Part shown: positions 1 through 11,584 of the stretch, in pieces
How positions within the stretch are numbered: the stretch's first letter is position 1
Layout: each line of letters begins with the position of its first letter
NCBI GenBank assembly: GCA_037127255.1
Contig: JBANSL010000004.1
Span: 33,548,467-33,612,466, forward strand
Source: Persicaria tinctoria
Taxonomy: Eukaryota > Streptophyta > Magnoliopsida > Caryophyllales > Polygonaceae
Length of the DNA stretch: 64,000 nt
Reading direction: 5' to 3'
Notes under the pieces: model-generated
What the model saw: only the letters and a program-made list of their open reading frames with translations
The model's database searches: none
What the model was told of the DNA's origin: nothing
Made by a program: the position numbers and the translations under genes

Positions 1-87
1 GAAGTCTTGTATTATTTGCTGAGACAGGGAAGTCAGTCTGATCTTTAATTCATATTTATTTCCATACTTGACCATCCTCCTGCAACA
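1..87 (+). mobile_element. 3' tail of the 5' LTR of Athila-like copy 1
   Basis: The first 87 bases match the last 86 or so bases of the LTR at 5174-7467 (the shared text resumes at about 7381) and end in TGCAACA, the inverted complement of the LTR start TGTTG. The tRNA primer site follows directly. The remaining 2.2 kb or so of this LTR lies left of the window. Confidence 0.9.
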
Positions 88-92
88 ACAAA

Positions 93-111
93 TTGGCGCC
101 GTTGCCGGGGA
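93..111 (+). other. Primer-binding site, tRNA-Asp type
   Basis: TTGGCGCCGTTGCCGGGGA lies five bases after the LTR end. It is complementary to the 3' end of plant tRNA-Asp (TCCCCGGCAACGGCGCCA). This primer site is typical of the Athila/Tat branch of Ty3/gypsy elements and sets the plus orientation of copy 1. Confidence 0.92.
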
Positions 112-173
112 GGCAATGAATCGCGCCTTAGGTAGTCAGTTCTCACTGTTTCTTTGAGTTAGTTTGCAGGTGT

Positions 174-3100
174 ATGCGTCGTTCTGGTCAAACACCTGAG
201 TTTGACAGCTTAGACGAACCGGAGTGCTACCTACACATCCACTCCAAACTCAAAAGGATCATGGCAGCCGCTGAAACACAGGAACAGCTGATCGCTAGGC
301 TTAACAGGGAATTGGCTGCAAAGGATGCTGGTATCGCCGCTGAGAGAGCAGCAAGGGAACAAGCACAGGATGAGCTTGCCCAGTATCCAACCACGGCAGA
401 GGACTACATGCACCCAACTCTCGTCGTGCGTGAATCGGCGATTCTTATCCCTGAAAACTCTTTTGAAATTCGCACTCAGTTTCTTATAGAGCTTAAAAAT
501 AATGCCTTTTATGGTAGATTTAATGAGTGTCCTCTTGAACATATTACTAATTTTCATGATATGTGCCGTACTCTTGCAGAAGGTACAACCTTGGAATATG
601 TCAAGATGAAATCTTTTCGCTGGTCTCTCGCTGGACCTGCACTGAAATGGCTGGAAGGGATGAAAGCAAAATCACTCACAACCTGGGCCCAAGTAGAGCA
701 AGAGTTTCTCAACAAATTCTTCCCACCCGCCAAAACAGCACATCTCCGCCAGAAAATCACCGCCTTTAAACAGCAGAAAGGGGAACCGCTGGCAAGGGCA
801 TGGGAACGCTACAAGGAACTGCTACGATCTTGCCCTACTCATGGACAGCCACCCTACATCATTCAGGAGATCTTCTTCAACTCTCTTGATCAAGTCACTA
901 AGGACAAAATCAACAATTATACTCGCTACGAGTATCTGACGATGCCACCAAGTGACGCATGGGGTGTGCTAGAGAAGCTCACCAACTACGACAACAAGTA
1001 TGGGTCTACTGCAACCTATGAAGAGAACCCATACGCCAGGCCAGCACCATCTATGCCTCTCTATGAGCCAACAAAGGAAATTGATCCTGATGTTAGGGAG
1101 CAATACTACAGAGACCAGAATAAGAAGCTCATCAAGCAAGTCAAGTATCTCTCTGTCAACCAGCCTTGTATTGAATGCGGATCGCAAAGGCACACCACTC
1201 CTGAGTGCCCACACACAGAACAAGTCAGGATGGCAGAGCATCATGAGGATGTAGCTTACGCAGGGGGTCCCAATCGCTACATGGGGGACCAAAGGTTTCA
1301 ACAACCACAGTGGAACCAAGGTGTCCCTAGGAACCCCCCGCCCTACAGAGCTCCAGGACATCCAGAAAGGGATCAAAATAAGGATGATATACAGACAGTC
1401 CTGGAAGAGATACGGAGAAACCACTCAGAAACTAGGCAATCTTTCAACTCCGTCTATACTCAGATGCAAGGTGTCAACTCTAGGCTTGGGGAAATTGATA
1501 TATGGCGGAAATCAGTTGATACACAGATTGGTCAGCTAGCAGCCGGAATCCCTAGACAATCAGGGACACTTCCAGGATCTTCAGAACCAAATCCTAAGGG
1601 AAAGACTGGACACATCGCTGCTATAAAACTTAGAAGCGGCCATCAACTGCAAGAGCCAGAGGTCGAAAAGCAGCAGAACGACGAGGAACAGCAAGTCGAT
1701 CTCGACAAGACCTTCGTCGACCTCGAGGAGAACCAGCAGGAATCATCGTCTACACCACACAACAACTCGACTGGGCCTAATCTGGTCGATGTCGACAAGG
1801 GCCTGGTCGACATCGAGGAGCCCCTAGTCGACAAAGAGCAGCCTGCAGCAATTCCGACATCTGTTCTAGCTCCGACGCAGAAAAAGAAGCTGCCTTTCCC
1901 CACAAAATCTCTAAAGGACCCAGCAGAGAAAAAGTTTCAGCGCTTCATCAAGATGCTTCAGAAGCTCAACGTCACCATCCCCTTCACAGAAACTCTCAAT
2001 GAAATGCCATCTTATGTCAAGTTCCTGAAGGAGATTTTGATCAAAAAGCGATCAATGGCTGAAATCACAGAGGAGTGCAGCCATCTGGACATATTGGAGA
2101 AGAGGCTGGATCCAGGTAAGTTTGCTATAACTATTGGATTTGGTCCATACAAAATTAATGCCTATGTGATCTTGGAGCTAGTGTGAGTATAATGCCTTTA
2201 ACAATTTGGTCCAAGATTAAGATAGGTGCCTTGGAGCCTGTGGATGCTAGACTATACATGGCCAACAACACGGTGGTCATCCCAACAGGCATGGTGGAAA
2301 ATGTCCCAGTACAAGTAGGTAAATTCTTCGTCCCTGCTGATTTCTTAATAGTTGATATGCAAGAAGATCCTGCTTGTCCAATTATCTTAGGAAGACCATT
2401 CTTGGCGACGGTGGATGCCAACATAAGCGTAAGGAAAGGAGTGCTCACCTTCAACATCAGCGATGAGGTAATTGAGTATTCCTTTAATAAAACTGAAAGG
2501 CATACAGGTCCAATGGAAGAGGTCAAATCTATCTCAGTTGGCTACATCACCTGCGGGGAACCTAAGGTCAGAAATATGACCCCTGAGGAGATAGAAAAGA
2601 GGAAAATGGAGGCCCAGGTGGAGGAGATCATGGCAATCCTCAAGGAAAACACAGAGAATCCAATCGACACGGACCAAGGTAAGTCATTGTGGATTCATTA
2701 TTTTTCGGATGCCTTGACAGGAACTAAGTATGGGGTCAAGATCGACCAGGGCTCCTCGACATCGAGTAGAACCCTAGTCGACCTCGACCAGACCACGGAG
2801 CCACCACCAGCACCAGCTTCGTCGAGCAGCAAACCGGCGGAGCCACCCTACTCGACCTCGAGTAGGCTTGTCGAGGTCGACTACCAGCGCCCTACGTCGA
2901 CTCAGCCTTCCTCGACGCTGACGACACCAGAGCCTGGATCTTCGTCGACTTCGATCACACTTGTCGAGATCAACGAGCCCGCTGCTGACTCAGCTTCGTC
3001 TCCCTCGACACAGACTCCACTAGACGGACAACCTTCGTCGATCTCGACCACCCTTGTCGAGATCGACCACCAGACGAGGAGCCCAGATCCACCTTCCTCG

Positions 3101-3685
3101 ACGACGGCGACTCCAGGACCAGAACCCTACTCGACCTCGAGTAGGCTTGTCGAGGTCGACCACCACTCGGCTCCACCAGATCCGCCTCCGTCGATGAGCA
3201 AACCACCAGGAGCGGAACCCTTGTCGAGGTCGACCAGGCTTGTCGATGTCGACCAGCCCCCGCCTTCGTCGACTTCTGAATCTTCGACAGGGACACCACC
3301 AGAGCCTGCAGTCTTGTCGAGATCGACTAGCCCTAGTCGAGATCGACCAAATACAGTGGTTCCCGATTCCGTCTCTGCGAAGGTAAGTCAAGGTATGGAT
3401 CTTTCTTCGCCTATTTCCATTAAAGATTTATCTATACATGGGAGAGGTCTGCCTTGGTATGTGCGATTGTGCAGGATTTCCAATGATGAGCCGAAGGAGT
3501 ATGAAGTTGGAGACAAACTCTATGTCTCTAAATCAAAGGATCATTGGTTTCCTAACAAATTCAACAAGAAGCGGATGGGACCGTTCGTGGTGAACAAGAT
3601 CCATTCTGGAGGATTACAGCTGATGGACGAGAATGGAGTCTTATTTGAGGCCCAAGCTACATGGGCCCTGCAGATGCCACCTTGA
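174..3685 (+). pseudogene. gag-aspartic protease fused to an integrase-tail-like segment, frameshifted
   Basis: The frame opens with ATG at 174. Residues about 90-280 form a retrotransposon gag domain (the stretch ending EYLTMPPSDAWGVLEKL). A CCHC zinc knuckle, C-x2-C-x4-H-x4-C, begins at residue 332 (base 1167). A linker rich in V-D-L-D and V-D-I-E follows, then a retropepsin-like domain with LGRPFLATVDANIS downstream of the active site. At 2161-2162 one C of a CCC run is missing relative to copy 2. This shifts the frame just before the DLGAS active site, so translation stops at 2186; the rest continues in another frame from 2183 to 3685. After the protease comes a Ser/Pro/Thr-rich linker with repeated LVEVDH-like blocks, then a C-terminal segment of the form GDKLYVSK...FPNKF...GPFVVNKI. 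That segment resembles the integrase C-terminal tail of plant Ty3/gypsy elements. The pol enzymes between are missing. Confidence 0.85.
2755..3350 (+). repeat. TCGANN-rich minisatellite in the coding linker, copy 1
   Basis: About seven imperfect units of roughly 75-85 bases each contain two or three TCGANN hexamers (for example TCGAGGTCGAC). They encode PPSST...LVEVDH-like blocks. Because the hexamer is two codons long, every frame on both strands stays largely open, giving overlapping spurious reading frames. A smaller block lies at about 1695-1845. The same hexamers occur in the LTRs. Confidence 0.85.
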
Positions 3686-5173
3686 GCGTTAATGGAAAGT
3701 CGGCCTAGCGACTATAAAATCTAGAGCATGTACATAGACTTTTTAGGACATTTGAGACTTTGTTTTTTTTATTTTTGTTTTTGAACACTTTTAGTTTTGC
3801 TATTATGGGTATATGTCTTCTACTTTTCAGGTCAATGGATGGAACCAAGCTACATTAAAACTCGGCCTAGGAGATACTCCATTCGAAATTTTGAGACCCT
3901 GCACACCTGTCTTGTGAGTTTCTTTCTTTACCCTTACCTTGTTTTTTTTATACAGTGAGGACACTGTAATGTTTAAGTATGGGGTGGGGGAAGGGCTTAC
4001 TTTGTGCATATTTGATCATATTTGACTTTACTTTGTGCATATTTAAAATTTATTTCTTTGAATTGCTACATGGTTATTTTGGAATGCATTATTGCTTTAT
4101 GTGCTTAATATGCATGTTTTCCAAAAATTTGAAAAATGCCCCCCATTGAAATTTTTTGAATAATGTCATGGAAGCTTATATTGAACTCGACGATGCAAAA
4201 TTGGATTCATTAGAGATATAGCATGAAATTGCCTAGTAAAGGGAAGTCACAATGAAGTGCATTATTTATTGAAAACCATGAAAGGAGGTAAAATTTGAAG
4301 TTGCTTTTGACGTATTGCATGATAAGATGATGGAGGACTTTATATTTCCATATAATGCTCATTGTTTATTCCTAGCCATACCTATGCATATGCATCACAA
4401 AAGCCATAATATGCCTTATTTCAATTATTGCTCCACATGATCTAAATATTTTCATTCTTTACCTTATTCGGGGATTATGTTGAGAATGATGTTACATTAT
4501 GGAGATGTCATATGGTGTTTGTGTTGTTATTATCATTATTGGAGTTTGGAAGGAAATTGTTTGAAATATATGGAAAATTTAATGAGTGAAAGAAAATCCA
4601 ATCACCTCAGGAGATAAAGGTAGATTGACCCTGCTCCCTGAGATAATAGTTTGGAGAGATGGGACACATTGTGAGGAGTCCAAAGCACTAAGTATCCGGG
4701 GCCATTCATGACACCCATGTTTGCGACTCGCGAGAAGGCAGTGCTGAGGTTAGAGAGGTAAAAGCATTATTATGAATTAAAGCATTATGAAAGGTGATGA
4801 ATCAAATGGAGAAAGAATGTGGTATGAAACTCAAAATTTGGAAATACTCCATTTCCCCGGATCAAAAGCACCACATTGCCAGAAAATTGCCCACCTTTAG
4901 CCTTTTACCAATCTACTCCTTCATGAGCTTAAATTAAGGTCTTTTTGATTATCAATGCTTTGTCATATGAATTGTTTTTGCATAAACCTCCTTTGATGAG
5001 TAGATGTTGCTTTTACATATTTGCACATGCATGAATCTGTGACACTAGTACCTTTTCGAGGATGGTAATTTATTGCAGGGACATATAAGAATGAATCTAA
5101 GATGTTGAATTCTTCCTCTGAATGACAAATAAAAGTATTGCTTGAGGACAAGCAAGCTTAAGTATGGGGTGTT
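3686..5173 (+). other. Noncoding 3' internal region of copy 1, with purine runs
   Basis: No convincing coding sequence is present. A purine-rich run, AAGTATGGGGTGGGGGAAGG, lies at about 3974-3993. A second one, AAGTATGGGG at about 5160-5169, sits just before the 3' LTR and is the likely polypurine tract. Positions up to 4299 are repeated in inverted form from 7468 in copy 2. Confidence 0.6.
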
Positions 5174-7467
5174 TGTTGTAAGCTGAATCTGCCATGTTTT
5201 ACATTAACTTTTATATCGATTTTTGTATACATTGCATTCATTTGGGTTTAGATAGTACAGAATCTATGTAGTTTATGTTTATTTGCCAAATTATGGAATC
5301 TACACCAGTTTCTGTTTAATTTGCAGAAATCGAGGCATTTTACAGCAATTCTACAGAAGGTCGGAAAAGCTCGAAAAAACACTACAGAAGTCCAAGGTCA
5401 AAGCAGCGGAATCAAGCTGAGAGTCGAGGCTACTCGATCTCGAGTAGGCTTACTCGACATAGACGAGCCTATCCGAGCACAGCTTGGTCGAGCAGAGCCT
5501 GATCGAGAGCCACACCAACCCGAGCTCCGGGCCCTACTCGATCTCGAGGACCACTAGTCGAGATCGACGAAGCCTCAGCACCATGCCCGGAGTGAACAAG
5601 GAGAGGAGCCGAGGACGACCAGGCGAGACTCGCTGCCAGCGACTCCACTCGCTGCAGCGGACCACTCGCTGCTAGCGGATGAAGCAACTCGCTGCCAGCG
5701 GATGAAGCAACCCGCGGGAGCGGAAGCGGAAGGGAAGAGCCCTACTTGATCTCGACGAACCCTTATCGAGATCGACGAGCACCTGAGTCCCTGTCCGAGC
5801 CAGTCGAGCACACCAACCCGAGGAGGCTTTGTCGATGACCTAACCCTACTCGACATCGACAAGGCTTTGTCGAGGTCGACGAGAGCCCAGTGACCAAGTT
5901 CGAGCCACATCGAGCAGTCCTAGCCGAGGGATTCCAGTCGACGAACCATGCTACTCGAAGTCGACGAGCCTTACTCGAGGTCGACTAGAGACGTGTCCAG
6001 CACCTTCTCGACGAGGACTTGTCCGACTAGACTTGGGATTCCTTGGGGCCGAAGGCGGAAGATTCTATCCGATTCCATCAAGTTCTATCATCAAGGAGAC
6101 AAGATCTATCAAGACATGAAGACTTACCTATTTAGTTTTATCTTTTCCTAGTTGATTTAATTCCATTATGTCTTTTATTTATCTTTTAGTATTTTAGATA
6201 TAATTTTAGATAGAGATAGATATCTTCTTTCCTAGAATAGCTAGGGAATGAAGCCTATAAATAAGGCCCTAGGGGGCTCAGTTTTATTCATTCCGATTCA
6301 ATCAACAATTCAATTTTAAGACACAATTAGTTAGTTCCACAGTAGAGTTTAGGAGTTCTAAGGTTTATAGAGTTTTGGCTTTCTGCGAAAGTTGATTGCC
6401 AGGATTGTAAAAGGCTTTGAATATAGTTTTATGCAAGTTTCTTTTCATCAATCAATGTCTGCGATTACGATGAGGCGTGAGTAGTCCACCCACTTCTGGG
6501 GTTGGGGTGAGCCCGACGGTGACCATGTGAGGCGATGCGATAAAGGTCAGATCTTTTTGTGCGATTCATCTTCTATCCCTATGAGCATGATTCTTTTGCG
6601 AGAGTTGAAGGTGATCCTTGTTTGTGTTATTGAAGCGAAAGTGATCTTAATGCAACTTGGATTAATTATGTGAAAAAGGGTTAGTAACAATTAGGGTTGA
6701 TGCGAGAGCCTCTATATGCCTATTTGTTAATGACGAAAGTTATTTGATAGAAAGCATGATCTTTTATGCCTTTATGTGTTACTTTGCATGGTTATCGTTG
6801 TGGTGTTGAAACCCTGGCCTTGGAAGTCTTTTTATATATTGAAGTTTATTTCTGTCGAAAATCTGCGTTTGTCTTTAATTCTGCAATTTACAGTTTTCTG
6901 CATTGTTACTCGACATAGAGGAGATCTTATCGATCTCGAGTAGGGACTTGTCTAAGTCGAGTTGTGATTCTTCTGTTTTTGTCGATTTTAAAGTTTCTGT
7001 CTTTACTTTCTTTGTCGAGATCGAGTACCTCTTGTCGAGGTCGAGGAGAACTTTGTTTGTCGTGTTGATTGCTTTTGTTTTCTGTTTTCTGTTTTTATTT
7101 CTGCTCTTGTCGAGATAGAGGACAGCTACTCGAGATCGAGTAGCTTCTGTGTCCTTGCTTTTAGTTTCTGCTTTGCTTTGTTCTTTACTTCCTTTGCTTT
7201 ACTTTCTGTCTTTAGTTTATTCTTTGCTTTTGTTTTAGTTGCCCTTGCCGGTTTTATTTGTTTCTTTCCTTTCTGTGTTTCTGTCTTTTCTGCTGCTTCT
7301 GTGAGAATTTACAGCTACCTGAGAACTGCTGACGTGCTTCCTCGTGGATTCGATCCTGACTTTCTCTTATTACAACGGGAGGAAGTCTTGTATTATTTGC
7401 TGAGACAGGGAAGTCAGTCTGATCTTTAATTCATATTTATTTCCATACTTGACCATGCTCCTACAAC
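5174..7467 (+). mobile_element. 3' LTR of Athila-like copy 1
   Basis: This 2.3-kb LTR starts TGTTGTAAGC and ends CTACAAC at 7467, where CTGCAACA would be expected, so its terminal base is changed or lost at the junction with copy 2. It matches the minus-strand LTR at 11585-13814 throughout and, at its 3' end, positions 1-87. TCGA-rich hexamer tracts lie at about 5420-5995 and 6905-7160. The stretch at 7178-7429 that appears open is LTR sequence, not a gene. Confidence 0.92.
6256..6264 (+). promoter_or_regulatory. Probable LTR TATA box, copy 1
   Basis: TATAAATAA lies about 1.08 kb into the LTR, followed by GCCCTAGGGGGCTC. It is conserved in the other LTR (12739-12747, minus strand). It fits the promoter at the U3/R boundary, but no transcript start can be shown from sequence alone. 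Confidence 0.6.
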
Positions 7468-8057
7468 TTCAAATTTTACCTCCTTTCATGGTTTTCAATA
7501 AATAATGCACTTCATTGTGACTTCCCTTTACTAGGCAATTTCATGCTATATCTCTAATGAATCCAATTTTGCATCGTCGAGTTCAATATAAGCTTCCATG
7601 ACATTATTCAAAAATTTCAATGGGGGTCATTTTTCTCAAATTTTGGAAAACATGCATATAAGCACATAAATCAACAATGCATTCCAAAATAGCCATGTAG
7701 CAATTCCAAGAAATAATGCACGAGTCATGTCAAATAAATCAAATATGCATAAAGTAAGCCCTTCCCCCACCCCATACTTAAATATTACAGTGTCCTCACT
7801 GTATAAAAACAAGGTAAGGGTAAAGAAAGAAACTCACAAGACAAGTGTGCAGGGCCTCTAAATTTCGAATGGAGCACCTCCTAGGCCGAGTATTAGTGTA
7901 GCTTGGTTCCATCCATGGACCTGAAAAGTAGAAGACATATACCCATAATAGCAAAACTAAAAGTGTTCAAAAACAAAAAACAAAGTATTAAATGTCCTAA
8001 AAAGTCTATGTACATGCTCTAGATTTTATAGTCGCTAGGCTGACTTCCCATTAATGC

Positions 8058-11000
8058 TCAAGGTGGCATCTGCAGGGCCCATGTAGCTTGGGCTTCAAAT
8101 AAGACTCCATTCTTGTCTATCAGCTGTAATCCTCCTGAATGGATCTTGTTCACCACGAATGGTCCCATCCGCTTCTTGTTAAATTTGTTAGGAAACCAAT
8201 GATCCTTTGATTTAGAGACATAGAGTTTGTCTCCAACTTCATACTCCTTAGGCTCATCATTGGAAATCCTGCACAATCGCACATACCAAGGCAGACCTCT
8301 CCCATGTATAGATAAATCTTTAATGGAAATAGGCGAAGAAAGATCCATACCTTGACTCACCTTTGCAGAGACGGAATCAGGGACCACTGTATTTGGTCGA
8401 TCTCGACTAGGGCTAGTCGATCTCGACAAGACTGTAGGCTCTGGTGGTGGTCTGGTCGAAGATTTAGAAGTCGAGGAAGACAGGGTCTTGTCGACCTCGA
8501 GTAGACTGGTCGACCTCGACTAGGACTCCGCGTCTGGTGGCTTGCTTGTCGAGGAAGGCGGGGCTGGGCTCTCCGAGTGGTGGTCGATCTCGACAAGCTT
8601 AGTCGAGATCGACGAGGGCTCTCCTCCTGGTGGCTTCGTCGTCGAGGAAGCAGGGACTGGTGGCGCCGAGTTGTGGTCGACCTCGACAAAGCTTGTCGAG
8701 ATCGACGAGGCTCCTGGCTCTGGTGTTGTCATCGTCGAGGAAGGCCTTGTCGAAGTAGGGCACTGGTGGTCGACCTCGACAAGTCTACTCGAGGTCGAGT
8801 AGGGTGGCTCCTCCGGGTTGTTGCTCGACGAAGCTGGTGCTGGTGGTGGCTCCGTGGTCTGGTCGAGATCGACTAGGGTTCTACTCGATGTCGAGGAGCC
8901 CTGGTCGATCTTGACCCCATACTTAGTCCCTGTCAAGGCGTCCGAAAAATAATTTATCCACAACGACTTACCTTGGTCTGTGTCGATTGGATTTTCTGTG
9001 TTCTCCTTGAGGATTGCCATGATGTCCTCCACCTGGGCCTCCTTGTCCCTCTTTTCTATCTCCTCAGGGGTCATGTTTCTGACCTTGGGTTCCCCGCAAG
9101 TGATATAGCCAGCTGAGATAGATTTGACCTCTTCCATCGGACCTGTATGCCTTTTAGTTTTATTAAAGGAATACTCAATTACCTCATCGCTGATGTTGAA
9201 GGTGAGCACTCCTTTCCTTACGCTTATGTTGGCATCCACCGTCGCCAAGAATGGTCTTCCTAAGATAATTGGACAAGCAGGATCTTCTTGCATATCAACT
9301 ATTAAGAAATCAAAAGGGACGAAGAATTTACCTACTTGTATTGGGACATTTTCCACCATGCCTGTTGGGATGACCACCGCGTTGTTGGCCATGTATAGTC
9401 TAGCATCCACAGGCTCTAGGGCACCTATCTTAATCTTGGACCAAATTGTTAAAGGCATTATACTCACACTAGCTCCAAGATCACATAGGGCATTAATTTT
9501 GTATGGACCAAATCCAATAGTTATAGCAAACTTACCTGGATCCGGCCTCTTCTCCAGTAAGTCCAGATGGCTGCACTCCTCTGTGATTTCCGCCATCGAT
9601 CGCTTTTTGCTCAGAATCTCCTTCAGGAACTTGACATAAGATGGCATTTCATTAAGAGCTTCTGTGAAGGGGATGGTGACGTTGAGCTTTTGAAGCATCT
9701 TGATGAAGCGCTGAAACTTTTTCTCTGCTGGGTCCTTTAGAGATTTTGTGGGGAAAGGCAGCTTCTTTTTCTGCGTCGGAGCTAGAACAGACGTTGGAAT
9801 TGCTGCAGGCTGCTCTTTGTCGACTAAGAGCTCCTCGATGTCGCCCAGGCTTTTGTCGCCATCGACCAGATTGGGCCCAGTCGAGTTGCTGTGTGGTGCA
9901 GACGATGATTCCTGCTGGTTCTCCTCGAGGTCGACGAAGCTCTTGTCGAGGTCGACCACGGCCTTGTCGAGATCGACTTGCTGTTCCTCGTCGTTCTGTT
10001 GCTTTTCGACCTCTGGTTTTTGCAGTTGATGGCCGCTTCTGAGTTTGATAGCAGCGATGTGTCCAGTCTTTCCCTTAGGATTTGGTTCTGAAGATCCTGG
10101 AAGTGTCCCTGACTGTCTGGGGATTCCCGCTGCTAGCTGACCAATCTGTGTATCAACTTTTTTCCGCCAGATATCAATTTCCCCAAGCCTAGAGTTGACA
10201 CCTTGCATCTGAGTATAGACGGAGTTGAAAGATTGCCTAGTTTCTGAGTGGTTTCTCCGTATTTCCTCTAGGACTTTCTGTATATCATCATTCTTTTGAT
10301 CCCTTTCTGGATGTCCTGGAGCTCTGTAGGGCGGGGGGTTCCTAGGGTCACCTTGGTTCCACTGTGGTTGCTGAAACCTTTGGTCCCCCATGTAGCGATT
10401 TGGTCCCCCTGCGTAAGCTGCATCCTCATGGTGCTCTGCCAGCCTGACTTGCTCTGTGTGTGGGCAATCAGTAGTGGTGTGCCTTTGCGATCCGCATTCT
10501 ATGCAAGGCTGGTTGACAGAGAGACTCTTGACTTGCTTGATGAGCTTCTTATTCTGGTCTCTGTAGTATTGCTCCCTAACATCAGGATCAATTTCCTTTG
10601 CTGGCTCATAGAGAGGCATAGATGGTGGTGGCCTGGCGTATGGGTTCTCTTCATAGGTTGCAGTAGACCCATACTTGTTGTCGTAGTTGGTGAGCTTCTC
10701 TAGTACACCCTATGCGTCGCTTGGCGGCATTGTCAGATACTCGTAGCGAGTATAATTGTTGATTCTGTCCTTAGTGACTTGATCAAGAGAGTTGAAGAAG
10801 ACCTCCTAAATGATGTTGGGTGGCTGTCCATGAGTAGGGCAAGATCGTAGCAGTTCCTTGTAGCGTTCCCATGCCCTTGCCAGCGGTTCCCCTTTCTGCT
10901 GTTTAAAGGGGGTGATTTTCTGGCAGAGATGTGCTATTTTGGCAAGTGGGAAGAATTTGTTCAGAAATTCTTGCTCTACTTGGGCCCAGGTTGTGAGTGA

Positions 11001-11498
11001 TTTTGCTTTCAGCCCTTCCAGCCATTTCAGTGCAGGCCCAGCGAGAGACCAGCGAAAAGATTTCATCTTGACATATTCCAAGGTTGTACCTTCTGCAAGA
11101 GTACGACACATATCATGAAAATTAGTAATATGTTCAAGAGGACACTCATTAAATCTACCATAAAAGGCATTATTTTTAAGCTCTATAAGAAACTGAGTGC
11201 GAATTTCAAAAGAGTTTTCAGGGATAAGAATCGCCGATTCAGGCACGACGAGAGTTGGGTGCATGTAGTCCTCTGTCGTGGTTGGATACTGGGCAAGCTC
11301 ATCCTGTGCTTGTTCCCTTGCTGCTCTCTCAGCGGCGATAACACCATCCTTTGCGACCAATTCCCTGTTAAGCCTAGCGATCAGCTGTTCCTGTGTTTCA
11401 GCGGCTGCCATGATCCTTTTGAGTTTGGAGTGGATGTGTAGGTAGCGCTCCGATTCGTCTAAGCTGTCAAACTCAGGTGTTTGACCAGAACGACGCAT
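8058..11498 (-). pseudogene. gag-aspartic protease gene of copy 2, with nonsense mutations
   Basis: It is homologous to 174-3685. Gag runs from ATG at 11498 to a stop at 10806-10808, where copy 1 has CAG and this copy TAG. A second stop (TGG to TAG) lies at about 10711 in the codon before GVLEKL. The frame is then open from 10619 to 8520. It includes the CCHC knuckle CIECGSQRHTTTDC and the protease active site DLGASVSIMPL, which is intact here and broken in copy 1. A third stop lies at 8520-8522 in the linker. The same frame resumes to 8058 with the integrase-tail-like segment. The linker differs from copy 1 by gain and loss of TCGA repeat units (for example an extra VVDLDK block). Confidence 0.85.
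8400..8925 (-). repeat. TCGANN-rich minisatellite in the coding linker, copy 2
   Basis: This is the counterpart of 2755-3350, with fewer units. TCGANN pairs such as GTCGAGATCGAC recur every 75-85 bases. The unit count differs from copy 1, so the array expands and contracts. A smaller coding block lies at about 9815-10005. Confidence 0.8.
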
Positions 11499-11560
11499 AC
11501 ACCTGCAAACTAACTCAAAGAAACAGTGAGAACTGACTACCTAAGGCGCGATTGATTGCC

Positions 11561-11579
11561 TCCCCGGCAACGGCGCCAA
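11561..11579 (-). other. Primer-binding site of copy 2, tRNA-Asp type
   Basis: The plus strand reads TCCCCGGCAACGGCGCCAA, the reverse complement of the primer site at 93-111. It lies five bases inside the LTR end at 11585, which proves the minus orientation of copy 2. Confidence 0.9.
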
Positions 11580-11584
11580 TTTGT

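Larger units (their letters stand above)
88..5173 (+). mobile_element. Internal region of non-autonomous Athila-like element, copy 1
   Basis: This is the interval between the 5' LTR tail and the 3' LTR. It holds the primer site, one broken gag-protease reading frame (174-3685) and a noncoding 3' part of about 1.5 kb. No reverse transcriptase, RNase H or integrase catalytic core can be found in any frame, so the element could move only with enzymes supplied in trans. The inverted second copy at 7468-11584 has the same reduced gene content, so the loss predates both insertions. Confidence 0.85.
7468..11584 (-). mobile_element. Internal region of Athila-like copy 2, inverted and cut off at its 3' end
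   Basis: Read on the minus strand, this is the same element as copy 1, from the primer site to a point equivalent to position 4299 of copy 1. The 3' noncoding part and 3' LTR beyond that point are absent here. The break falls exactly at the end of copy 1's LTR. Either copy 1 inserted into copy 2, leaving the rest of copy 2 left of the window, or the two were joined by a rearrangement. Confidence 0.85.

Noticed and set aside
2970..3391. Long minus-strand reading frames opposite the protease linker
   Set aside because: They arise because TCGANN repeats keep all six frames open; their peptides are Arg/Asp/Ser repeats with no domain.
174..5173. Hidden reverse transcriptase or integrase core in the Athila-like element
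   Set aside because: No YxDD, RNase H or DDE-type integrase motif was found in any frame between the gag-protease frame and the LTR.
8542..8876. Plus-strand reading frames opposite the copy 2 linker
   Set aside because: Same TCGA-repeat artefact, antisense to the gag-protease gene.
9124..10703. Several plus-strand reading frames of 90-170 residues
   Set aside because: They are antisense to the well-supported copy 2 gag-protease frame.
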